DNA of 64,000 nucleotides, taken from Carposina sasakii (Eukaryota > Arthropoda > Insecta > Lepidoptera > Carposinidae). Shown one piece after another: positions 1 through 8,574 of this stretch. The stretch covers positions 8,742,001 to 8,806,000 of the forward strand of contig CP053154.1 of the NCBI GenBank assembly GCA_014607495.2, written 5' to 3'. The translations under genes and the position numbers were made by a program. The notes under the pieces were generated by a model, which did not search any database, was not told the origin of the DNA, and was given only the letters and a program-made list of their open reading frames with translations. Every line of letters starts with the position of its first letter. Within the stretch, counting starts at the first letter, position 1.

Positions 1-3000
1 TATTGTTTTATCTGTTATTATAGTTCTGTCCCAATATATTTTAATGTCACTGTTTTCTAGTATGGTTTCAGGTTGATATTTATAGTAAGGAACTTTTTGT
101 GTGATAAAGTTGTGCTTAAAGGCTATATATTGATGAACTATTGCTGCTACTTGGTCATGCCGATGTTTATAATCGGTTTGGGCTATGGATCTACATGCTC
201 CAGTTATGTGTTGAATAGTTTCAGGACTGCCGTGGCAGTGTCTGCATGCGTCTGAAGAGAAGTTTGGCGTGCGGATGATATACTTCTGATAATTGCGTGT
301 TTCTATTATTTGGTCCTGGATCGCGAGCATAAAGCCTTCTGTTTCCGGGAATAGCTCGCCACGCTGCAGCCACGCGTTCGACGCAATTTTGTCGACATGT
401 ACTTGCTGCAGATCGTGGTAGTGCCTACCGTGCAGAGACTTTTGCTGCCATGCGGCCATCTTCTGTTTATCATTTGTAACGCGTTCGTGCATTTGGGTGT
501 CCATATCTTGTAGGTTGAGCGGTGTAAGTCGTTGGTCAGCTTTTGTAACTATTTTGTGTAGTCGGATATGTTGTGCTTGCTTGTGGAAGTAGCGTCGGAG
601 TGATTTGATCTGTTTATTGTGAAGATTAACAACATCTATTATACCTCTTCCTCCTTCTGCTCTTGGTAGTGTGAGTCTCTGTACACACGATCTGGGATGG
701 TGTTTCCGATGTGCTGTCATAGATGTATTAATGATTCGCTGTAGTTTCATTAGATCCGTTGGAGACCAGGTTATTATACCGAAAGAGTAGGTGAGTATGG
801 GTATTGCATAGCTATTGATTGCTTTGATTGTGTTTCGTGAGTTCAGTTTAGATCGAAGCAGCACATTTAGACGGTGTTTGAACTTTTTTATAAGTTCACT
901 TTTGGTGGACTTGTATTGTATTTGGCGAGCTTGTTGGAATCCTAAATACTTGTAGGTGGTATTTCGGTCGAGAGATTGTATGCAATCACCAGACTGCAAG
1001 GAATAATCATCTTGTGCTAGCTTTCCTTTCCTAACCGTGAATGTTTTGCACTTATCTATGCCGAACTGCATGTGTATGTCTCGGGAGAAGGTTTCAGTAA
1101 TATCTGCAAGTGAATGAAGTGACTGTGTGCTGTTACTATACAACTTGATATCATCCATGTACATGAGGTGCGTTAACGTTATGCGGTTGTGTCCTGCTAT
1201 TATGGGGAATCCTTTGCTATTTTTATTCAACTGATTTGACAGGGGGTTTAAGGCAAGGCAAAACCAGAGAGGGCTTAAAGCATCTCCCTGGAATATACCC
1301 CTTCGAATTGAGATATCTGGTATTTCAATGGTAGTGTTATTTATTAATTTTAATTTAGTTTTCCAGTGCTGCATGGCGGATTTTAAGAATGTAACTATTG
1401 TGGGATGAATTTTGTAGTGATTTAGAATTGAGGTGAGCCAGCTATGTGGTACCGAATCAAAGGCTTTTCTGTAATCGATGTACATGGTTGAAATATCTCT
1501 TTTACGTAAATAAGCCTGTTTCATTGCAACCGAATCAATAATCAGCTGTTCCTTGCAGCCCTGACTATTTTTGCGGCAGCCTTTCTGTTCTTCTGCAAGA
1601 ATGTTATTTTCAGTGATATGTAGATAAATTACTTCAGCAATACAAGAGGTAAGAATCTTATATATTGTTTGCAGACATGTAATTGGTCGGTATTTAGCTG
1701 GATCATGGAAGTCAGTGTCCTTTGGTATCATATAAGTAACTCCTTGTGTTATGAACGTTGGTAACAAATTGGGTGTCTGAATGAAGTCGTTGATATGGTT
1801 GTACAGTAGACTATGAACTTTTGTAAACTTCTTATACCAGTAATTATGGATATTATCTGACCCGGGTGCTTTCCAGTTATGTGCCCTGCTAAGAACTTTC
1901 ATAAAAATGTCAATAGGAATATGCTCGAAAGTCATATGCGTAGTGTTTTCTACATTTCTTGCATCATCTTTAATCCAGTTTGCTGATTGATTATGTTCAA
2001 CAGGATTCGCCCATATATTAGACCAATATCTATGTAGTTCTTCTGGTCTAGGCGCGATCGTCGTATGTGTATTAGGTGTGATTTGAATATGTTGTGTGTT
2101 TGCTGTAATGTTTCTATAGAACTGTTTTTCATTATTTTTGAACTCTCTATTTTGTGTTTTTCTTAATGTACAATTTAAATATCTTTGAAGGCGATTTGTG
2201 GCTGCATTAAGTTTTTGTTTTAATGTATCTAAAAATTGAATATCATTATGGTTAGGTTCTTCGTGTTGTGTGTGTATGCTATATTTATTTTTGATTGTTT
2301 CTATACGAGTTATTAATCTTCTGCTTCTGTTTCCTTTTATATATTGAGTCATTCTTGCTGTATCTTTTCTGAGTATTCTTATTTTATTTTGTAGGCGCTT
2401 TTGCCAGAATGGCGTATGCTTCTGGTGGAAGGGTCTAGAGGCTCCTGTTTCTTTAATTTTAGTTCCATTACATATGGCTGCGGTGTACGCTGCACAATAT
2501 ATGTAGGTATGAGTAGTTGAGAAGTCATGGGTAACTGAAACATGATTTGGCAATATTTCTGTATTAATATAGTGAACTATTTGCGATAGCTTTTTTGATG
2601 TTTTCTGTTTAGGTATATATGGTCGAGCAGTAGGGTCCATTTCTTTAAAGCGTTCTATAGCTGATTCAAATTGTTGTATTATTTGTTCTTGGTTTATAAC
2701 TGAGTGGCCTGGTGTTGTAGTGTAATTATTGTTATGATGCTGTGTTTGGGATGGGGTGTGTGACGAAGAATGTGTGTTATCAACTACAGTCTCTAGCTGT
2801 TCGTGTGTGACTGCAGTATTGCGGTGTGGTGAGTGGATGCCTGTTATTGTATTTATTGTAGGAATTGAACCTGGAGTAGGGTCAGTAGTATCTTCGCAGT
2901 TTTGGGTACGCATTTCATAAAAGTTATATGAGTTTTGGGCTAAAGTTTGTCTAACTTCATCTTTTAATTGTTGCAGTCTATTATTGGTGACAAGTTTGTT

Positions 3001-4110
3001 ATTTACTATGGATCTCCTCTGGTCTGCAATGCGTTGTTCAGTGAGGTAGGATAGTTGTGGGTATTGTTCTAAAAATTTACTGTGTATTTTTGGTCTATAT
3101 GCTGTAGTATTACTTTCAAGTTGAGTCTCTTCATAGTAAATTTTCATCAATGCTTCATTCATTTGATTCGACCATTTCATTCTTCCACTCTGTGTTGGTG
3201 TGCAGTAGTCCTCGTTTTGCATTGTTTGATTGGCTTCTAAATATTTCGTTACATCTAATCTTATTTCATTTAAAATATTTTTTGGGAGAAGATTATTTCT
3301 AATTATAGATCTCCGCTGATCTCCTACTCGCTGTTTGGATACGTCCATTGTTGGGAATTCTTGTATAAATAGTTCATGTAGTTTATCGAGGTATGTACGA
3401 GTATTTCTTTCTAATCTAGTTATAATGAGATAGTTGCGCAAGATAAATATATTCATTTGATCTGTCCATCTTATTCGCACGCGGTAACCAGTAGTGGGTG
3501 CAGTATTATTGGCATTTGCCTCCTGCACAACATCTACTGGCTGTAGTGATATTCGTGATGAAAAAAGTGTGAATTGTGATTGAAGTGAATTAGGGGATGA
3601 GCTTGGTGATGAATGAGAAATAAATTGCGTTTGAAATGAATGAGGTGATGAGCTAGGTGAGCGAAATAAGCTGTATCCTGATGATGGCGATGATGGTTGA
3701 TTGTGTCTATCATAAGTAAAAGGTACTCCCGCTGGAGCTGGTACGCCATTTTCAGGACGACTGACAATACTAAGGTCAGGTGAGTTTGCTGACGTTAAAT
3801 TAACTTTAGGGCGCGACCGTAAATTATATTTTCTCCTACTATTACTACTACTGTCTGATTCTAAGGTTGATGTGGGTATGTAGCTGATATTACCAAGTAT
3901 AGGAGGTGCATGGTGTGTACTATGAGTATGATTGAGGGATAGTGAGGACGGTGATAATAAGTTAGTATCAGTTGAAACACAATTTTCAGCAGACGACTTT
4001 TTATCACGTTTGGCCCGCAAGCTACATGATCTAGCGGCGGCGGGTCCATTAGTAGCTCGACTATGAGCTCTTGGGCGTAACCGCAAATTATACCTATTCG
4101 TATTTGACAT
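1..4110 (-). CDS. RLE-type LINE polyprotein (Myb-like, reverse transcriptase, endonuclease), partial
   Basis: Starting at the ATG at 4110-4108, I read 1370 codons to the window edge with no stop or frameshift. The N-terminal 200 residues are Ser/Asn-rich. Two Myb/SANT-like repeats follow, with key tryptophans near residues 215 and 313, each ending in a Q-R-(V/I)-x-D-Q-R-R-S-I motif; they probably bind DNA. The reverse transcriptase palm has D879 in YIDYRKAFDS and the catalytic YMDD at 984-987. A zinc-knuckle C1289-x2-C1292-x8-H1301-x4-C1306 is the hallmark preceding the restriction-like endonuclease of R2/R4 elements. The frame is still open at the edge, where the PD-(D/E)XK core should begin. 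The endonuclease makes the target nick and the reverse transcriptase copies the RNA there. The start is the first in-frame ATG after the leader and is not proven. Confidence 0.85.
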   Translation of the reverse strand, partial: MSNTNRYNLRLRPRAHSRATNGPAAARSCSLRAKRDKKSSAENCVSTDTNLLSPSSLSLNHTHSTHHAPPILGNISYIPTSTLESDSSSNSRRKYNLRSRPKVNLTSANSPDLSIVSRPENGVPAPAGVPFTYDRHNQPSSPSSGYSLFRSPSSSPHSFQTQFISHSSPSSSPNSLQSQFTLFSSRISLQPVDVVQEANANNTAPTTGYRVRIRWTDQMNIFILRNYLIITRLERNTRTYLDKLHELFIQEFPTMDVSKQRVGDQRRSIIRNNLLPKNILNEIRLDVTKYLEANQTMQNEDYCTPTQSGRMKWSNQMNEALMKIYYEETQLESNTTAYRPKIHSKFLEQYPQLSYLTEQRIADQRRSIVNNKLVTNNRLQQLKDEVRQTLAQNSYNFYEMRTQNCEDTTDPTPGSIPTINTITGIHSPHRNTAVTHEQLETVVDNTHSSSHTPSQTQHHNNNYTTTPGHSVINQEQIIQQFESAIERFKEMDPTARPYIPKQKTSKKLSQIVHYINTEILPNHVSVTHDFSTTHTYIYCAAYTAAICNGTKIKETGASRPFHQKHTPFWQKRLQNKIRILRKDTARMTQYIKGNRSRRLITRIETIKNKYSIHTQHEEPNHNDIQFLDTLKQKLNAATNRLQRYLNCTLRKTQNREFKNNEKQFYRNITANTQHIQITPNTHTTIAPRPEELHRYWSNIWANPVEHNQSANWIKDDARNVENTTHMTFEHIPIDIFMKVLSRAHNWKAPGSDNIHNYWYKKFTKVHSLLYNHINDFIQTPNLLPTFITQGVTYMIPKDTDFHDPAKYRPITCLQTIYKILTSCIAEVIYLHITENNILAEEQKGCRKNSQGCKEQLIIDSVAMKQAYLRKRDISTMYIDYRKAFDSVPHSWLTSILNHYKIHPTIVTFLKSAMQHWKTKLKLINNTTIEIPDISIRRGIFQGDALSPLWFCLALNPLSNQLNKNSKGFPIIAGHNRITLTHLMYMDDIKLYSNSTQSLHSLADITETFSRDIHMQFGIDKCKTFTVRKGKLAQDDYSLQSGDCIQSLDRNTTYKYLGFQQARQIQYKSTKSELIKKFKHRLNVLLRSKLNSRNTIKAINSYAIPILTYSFGIITWSPTDLMKLQRIINTSMTAHRKHHPRSCVQRLTLPRAEGGRGIIDVVNLHNKQIKSLRRYFHKQAQHIRLHKIVTKADQRLTPLNLQDMDTQMHERVTNDKQKMAAWQQKSLHGRHYHDLQQVHVDKIASNAWLQRGELFPETEGFMLAIQDQIIETRNYQKYIIRTPNFSSDACRHCHGSPETIQHITGACRSIAQTDYKHRHDQVAAIVHQYIAFKHNFITQKVPYYKYQPETILENSDIKIYWDRTIITDKTI

Positions 4111-4354
4111 AGAATCGCCCCCCCCAGAATACGTGGGGCTGCCCGGGTTTTTTGGCCCGGGGAGGGATTCTCCGGCAGGGCCGGTACCCTCCTGGGGTAT
4201 ATTTCTCTTTTTCTGTGCCTTCATTACCTGCGGATTTGGGACCGTTAGTCAGGAAGAGGTGCCTAGTTGTTTCTTGGCTATAACTTTCTGCCCTACAGGG
4301 GTATAACTCTTCCCTTAAGCCCCCCCACCACGACAAGGTGGCCCCCTGGGGGGG
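4111..4354 (-). other. GC-rich 5' leader of the Dong-like element
   Basis: About 240 bp between the TAA tract and the first ATG of the long frame, with C/G homopolymer runs. Close to the 5' end is a perfect 5-bp hairpin (CCACC/GGTGG, about 4326-4342). Some R2-group and related elements carry a 5' self-cleaving HDV-like ribozyme in this position. I could not fold the sequence, so that is only a suggestion. Confidence 0.5.
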
Positions 4355-4379
4355 TTATTATTATTATTATTATTATTTA
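4355..4379. repeat. (TTA)n microsatellite, LINE target site
   Basis: About eight TTA units ((TAA)n on the minus strand) lie between the 5' end of the Dong-like element and the recombinase remnant of the DIRS-like element. This is the expected target or target duplication for a Dong-type insertion. Confidence 0.85.
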
Positions 4380-4382
4380 ACT

Positions 4383-5055
4383 TTACATATTAATATATGA
4401 AATCATAGTATTAGCAGGGCATACTGATAATATACGTTCTTTAAAATATGGTAAGTATAACCATAGATGTAATCTTATTCCTCTATGGTATAACATAGGT
4501 TGACGATTACCTAACTTAAACGTTTTAATGAGTTTTGGTATTTTGATAACAATTTGCACTCTATGTGCAGTGACTATAAGTAAGTAAAGTTGCATATTTC
4601 ATAGTTAGTTGCTTGAATGATAATGGATCGTGAGGATATAGTGAACTTAAGTAATCTGAGACTAGTACATTAGTATCCAGTGTTACATTATAGTGCGGCT
4701 GGGAAGGTCCAGTCTATAAATCCCTTTAAAAAATATTTTAAAACGTTCATTCTAAGCTAGAGAGCTGACTTATAGGGATATAACTAATCTACAACAATTT
4801 ATGATACCGAACTGGTGCCATTATTACTTAATACCTCTGTGAGAAATTGTATTATAGTTTGAATGCAAGGTTCATATTATTAGTAACACAATATGGACAT
4901 CATTTCTAAAAAAACAGTCATCATAATAATGATTTCAAGATTAAGTATTCTCAGAGAGTGACGTCAGCACGATATCTATGGCTGACGCGGGTGTACCTCG
5001 GCGCAATAACGCCGCCCTGACAACACTGCGACCGCCAGGGTAATGCTGTACGATC
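4383..5055 (-). pseudogene. Tyrosine recombinase remnant of DIRS-like element
   Basis: The minus strand starts with PGGRSVVRAALLRRG, followed by a LTSLSENT stretch near 4940-5040, typical of the N-terminus of DIRS recombinases. After several stops it resumes with TAHRVQ (catalytic Arg codon at 4560-4562), then IKIPKLIKT, a LPYFKER-like stretch and CPANTMISYI, matching the core of these recombinases. In the family this enzyme integrates circular cDNA. The C-terminal H-x-x-R and nucleophile Tyr are not present before the (TTA)n tract. Confidence 0.65.
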
Positions 5056-5079
5056 CTGACACTATAATGTGGAAATTCT

Positions 5080-6790
5080 ATGTAATTTAAACCAAATTAC
5101 AATAGGGGAGGTTATCAAACGGATGAACAGAGGAAATCATGGCTGTGATGGCCTACTATCAGATTTTCAGTAAAGTCTTCAACATTATTGATATGGGGAG
5201 AAAAGATTTAAAAAAAAAAAAATCTCTTCAGCTTATGGTTAATGCGCCTGTAACAAAAAACATCTGGGTTACGATGCCATGAAGAGTACTTATCATATAT
5301 AGGTATGTAATATTTGTTATTTAATCGACGACGAGCAATAAGATCCACATGAGGATTTTAAAATGATTTTAGTCAGTGTAGAAAACCCGACTCAGTTATT
5401 TCAAATTCAGTGTCTGAATGAGACCGACAAGATTCTCGGTTTGCTATAGCATTGTCAGCTGAATTGATATTAAAAAATTGTTATAAATATCTGTCCATTG
5501 TCACACCATTACCCGATCTTCTTAGTGGCTTTATTATGATGAGGAAATTGAAACCTACCCATACGGTTTGGTTTACGTAACTCATGGCAGTGGTGTTGTC
5601 TACTCTCAATAAAACTGAACAATTACTAAAAATCTTTTGTAAATATCTTATTAACAAAGAAATTAGCTAACAATTCTATGTGATTTATGTACAAAGTCTT
5701 TTCATAGGAGGACCACAGACCGCGCTAGCTGCCTGACCCTCACATACCACCCATCACCCCGTTGTTGAAGCGTCAGAATATATCTCAAGGGTGTAATCTC
5801 TAATTCTGTGTACAGAAGTACCTATTGATGGCGTTTGACCATCATTTAAAGTCTGATTCCAAATACTCCGGAACAGTTAAAATATGATCATAGTTATCAT
5901 GGCCAAATTAATTTTAATGTTTATAACGCTCTAATTCTATTCAAAATATATATATATTTATACATATATATCCTTATTCAACGGATGGACACGCAGAAAC
6001 TAGTAGACCTACGAGTTGAGCGAAGCGTCTTTTCATAGTGAAAAAATCTCTAAGCACATCTAAAATAAATTTCCCTTTTTCGGAAGGTAGTCTTACTTGC
6101 CATTTATATATGTCTATTATGTACCCTTAGGTAATAATGGCAACATATTTCAAATAAAAAACAATCGTTAATAAAGTGCTTTAAGGAGCCATAAAGTAAT
6201 ACATATTTACATTCTCTTACACTCGGGATGAGATATTCCTATGAAATAAATATCGTCTAAATAAATTAAAGACAGAAATTACATGATCATAACCAGGCTT
6301 CATTACTTTGATAAAAATAAAAGAAGCCGTGCCAAGTCCGAAAGGTCGCATATTGAATTCGTACATTTGCGAACTAACACTATCCTTCCTAAGACCATTC
6401 GGAAGGATATCAACAATATCAAGAAATAAGCGTCTTTTAAGTCGATCGTAGCCGAGAAGCAATCTTTAGTAAGCTTAAGATCTGTAACTACGTTAATCTT
6501 CTAATAAATACTTAAATCTTTTATCACCATTCGACTTATGTATAGAAATATGTTCATATATGGATCGTATTGAGAAATGGCGCCGATCGAAAAGAAATTC
6601 GAAATGGCAGATTCTGATTCAGAATAAAATATCTCAGTAATAGGAGTAAAATATCTCATGTACCGGACTATTGAAGCGTATGTTATACCTTTAACCCAAG
6701 ATAGCAGTATTCGGTCATCGGTGATGAGCCATCTCTGATTATAAAAAAGGCTGAGCCTTCCAGCATAAGTAGCATAACGTACCATTGAGT
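5080..6790 (-). pseudogene. DIRS-like reverse transcriptase/RNase H remnant
   Basis: Starts with GRLSLFYNQRW...ILSWVKG (6500-6785), the usual N-terminal block of DIRS reverse transcriptases. Next comes YEFNMRPFGLGTASFIF and KVMKP (6217-6462), the conserved palm segment, then an AQLVGLLVSACPSVE block near 5985-6060. The RNase H motif VLLRVDNTTAMSYVN lies near 5560-5615 and SADNAIANRESCRS near 5430-5470, followed by KYSSWHRNPDVF near 5260-5310. Stops and frameshifts separate the blocks. Family assignment rests on these motifs, not on a search. Confidence 0.65.
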
Positions 6791-6975
6791 CCAGGTATGG
6801 CGAGAGCGGCGTGCGTGCCGCGGCCAGCGCGGCGGCACTTGTCTCGTGCGCTGCGACGACTCGCGTGACTAGTTAGCGAGCCGCGGCCTGCTGCTGTCCG
6901 CTGCAGACGGCAAGGGCGGGTACGGTGAGAGGGACCTGGTGCCGCCCTGCCGTTTTTAGTACCTACCCGCCTTCT

Positions 6976-7152
6976 AGTTGTAATGTTTTCTAGGATGCGC
7001 GGGAGTTTTCGTTATCTTGGGTTGTTTGATCTTCAGGTCGGAGCCTGACTTTGAGACGGCTTTGGCTGTCCGAAGTGTTTTAGCTAAGTATTCGGCGAAG
7101 TGAAGAATATTTATCTTTGTAGACGTCAACTGATCTTTCATGTCTTTCAAAG
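6976..7152 (-). pseudogene. gag-like C-terminal fragment of DIRS-like element
   Basis: A minus-strand frame reading SLKDMKDQL...FAEYLAKTLRTAKAVSKSG, then SDLKIKQPK and ending in a stop at 6973-6975. The lysine-rich KAxKA...DLK pattern resembles the conserved end of DIRS gag proteins, and its place just upstream of the reverse transcriptase fits. The flanking 6.8-7.7 kb is unusually GC-rich and full of stops. Confidence 0.4.
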
Positions 7153-7824
7153 AGTACGAGTATAAGGTAGATATAATTCCCCTATACTTATATATATTGT
7201 ACGTCTCTTAAAAGGTCGTAGTTAGGGTAGATATAGACTGACCTAAGCCAGAAATTGCGATTTGCAATTGCGATTCCTATTTGCCGACCCTCTATCGCTT
7301 TATCCCTTTAACCACAGTATCAGGAACGGCCGCGTTCAGGCGAGGAGCGCCTACTATATAGGAACAATTGGCCGGGATGAGATATTATTCAATAAATTCG
7401 TTTTGTAACGATATGATTAAAGCAGATTTTCCAACGTGGCGAGCGGTACATCATCGGCGCGCGGCGGCAGTGTCGACTATTGTTTGATTAGCGCCAGCGG
7501 CTGTGCTGATCGCGTCGTCAGGGGCGGGTGCCACCTGCGCGCGCGGCGATAAGGTAGGCGCCGGCGCGGCGGGGCCAGGCGCCAGCATGGCGTGGAGCGG
7601 CCCGGGACGACATGCCCGCTGCGTTGCCGATCTTTTTCACGGGTGTCATGGACGGCCTGGACTCACGGTCTGCCGTATTAACGGCTATTCGTTAAAACAA
7701 TATTGTTTTTTCATAGACTAATGGTCCAAACGAGCAAAAGCAATTTCGCAGATAGTTCAGTGTGCATAATGATCGTACATCGAAACAGTCCCGCAGACTG
7801 ATCTGGGTAGATCGGCACAACGTG

Positions 7825-8344
7825 CAGCGAAGTAGTCCCACAGACTATTCTGGTTGCACAGTGAACTTTATTCCATTATGAAAAAACAAACCTTCAAACG
7901 CAGCGAAGTAGTCCCGCAGACTATTCTGATTGCGTTATAAACTTAGTGTTGAATTACAAAAAATCTTAAAACACAGCGAAGTAGTCCCACAGACTATTCT
8001 GGTTGTACGGTGAACTTTATTCCATTACGAAAAAACAAACGTTCAAACGCAGCGAAGTAGTCCCGCAGACTATTCTGATTGCGTTATAAACTTAGTGTTG
8101 AATTACAAAAAATCTTAAAACACAGCGAAGTAGTCCCACAGACTATTCTGGTTGCACAGTAAACTTTATTCCATTATGAAAAAACAAACCTTCAAACGCA
8201 GCGAAGTAGTCCCGCAGACTATTCTGATTGCGTTATAAACTTAGTGTTGCATTACAAAAATCTTTGAAACGCAGCGAAGTAGTCGCGCAGACTATTCTGA
8301 TTGCGTTATACACTAATAGTTGAATTTCAAAAAATTATCAGTCA
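7825..8344. repeat. Dimeric tandem array, alternating 76- and 73-bp units
   Basis: Seven units start with CAGCGAAGTAGTC near 7825, 7901, 7974, 8050, 8123, 8199 and 8272, so spacings alternate 76 and 73 bp and form a 149-bp higher-order dimer. Odd units usually carry GGTTGCACAGTGAACTTTAT, even units GATTGCGTTATAAACTTAG. A degenerate part-unit precedes it near 7780. It lies inside the DIRS-like element between the first small frame and the gag-like tail. No open frame crosses it. Confidence 0.9.
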
Positions 8345-8349
8345 CTTAA

Positions 8350-8511
8350 CTAACCTTGATGTTTATCCAAAAATGGCGATGATTCCCTCGATGCCGAACG
8401 CGATGATGAACTTTCACTTAATATTAGGCGACGGCGTCGCGGTGGATCCTTGATAGAATAAATTTTCTTTCCCGACAAAATATCCACCGTTTCACTGCGC
8501 CTATTTGACAT
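8350..8511 (-). CDS. 53-aa Ser/Arg-rich small frame, possible gag start of DIRS-like element
   Basis: ATG at 8511-8509, stop at 8352-8350. The product begins MSNRRSETVDILSGKK and has an RRRR cluster and a Ser-rich tail with DKHQG at the end. Composition and position (first frame of the element, same strand as RT) suggest the N-terminus of ORF1, cut off by a stop just before the tandem array. No known domain. It could also be a chance frame. Confidence 0.35.
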   Translation of the reverse strand: MSNRRSETVDILSGKKIYSIKDPPRRRRLILSESSSSRSASRESSPFLDKHQG

Positions 8512-8574
8512 TTTTAATGCGTGCGAAGTGGAAGAGCACTAGAATGCGAATGAGGCTAACAGGCGGTGCTTGGC

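Larger units (their letters stand above)
1..4354 (-). mobile_element. R4/Dong-like non-LTR retrotransposon, 3' end outside window
   Basis: Non-LTR element with its 5' end near 4354 and its body running off the left edge. It has a GC-rich leader of about 240 bp, then one long open frame with N-terminal Myb-like repeats, reverse transcriptase and the start of a C-terminal restriction-like endonuclease region. Directly upstream on its strand is a (TAA)n run. Bombyx Dong of the R4 clade is known to insert into TAA repeats, so domain order and target agree. The uninterrupted frame suggests a young, perhaps active copy. The R4/Dong assignment is inferred from target and motifs; a related R2/NeSL-type lineage is the alternative. 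Confidence 0.8.
4383..8520 (-). mobile_element. Decayed DIRS-like (tyrosine-recombinase) retrotransposon
   Basis: On the minus strand, in order from high to low coordinates, are a small gag-start-like frame, a tandem array, a gag-like tail, reverse transcriptase, RNase H and tyrosine recombinase. That is the gene order of DIRS/PAT-type elements. All parts except the first small frame are broken by stops or frameshifts, so the copy is dead. Its recombinase end abuts the (TTA)n tract where the Dong-like element begins, so the catalytic C-terminus is missing from the window. Terminal repeats were not identified; the outer boundary near 8520 is approximate. Confidence 0.65.

Noticed and set aside
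4094..4336. 80-codon minus frame in the LINE leader
   Set aside because: Short frame in the GC-rich 5' region. The long frame beginning at 4110 overlaps its end and carries the domains.
7503..7721. 72-codon Ala/Gly-rich plus frame
   Set aside because: It lies antisense in the GC-rich part of the DIRS-like element; composition-driven open frame.
7825..8344. CRISPR-like array
   Set aside because: Units are contiguous 76/73-bp repeats without unique spacers, in a eukaryotic transposon.
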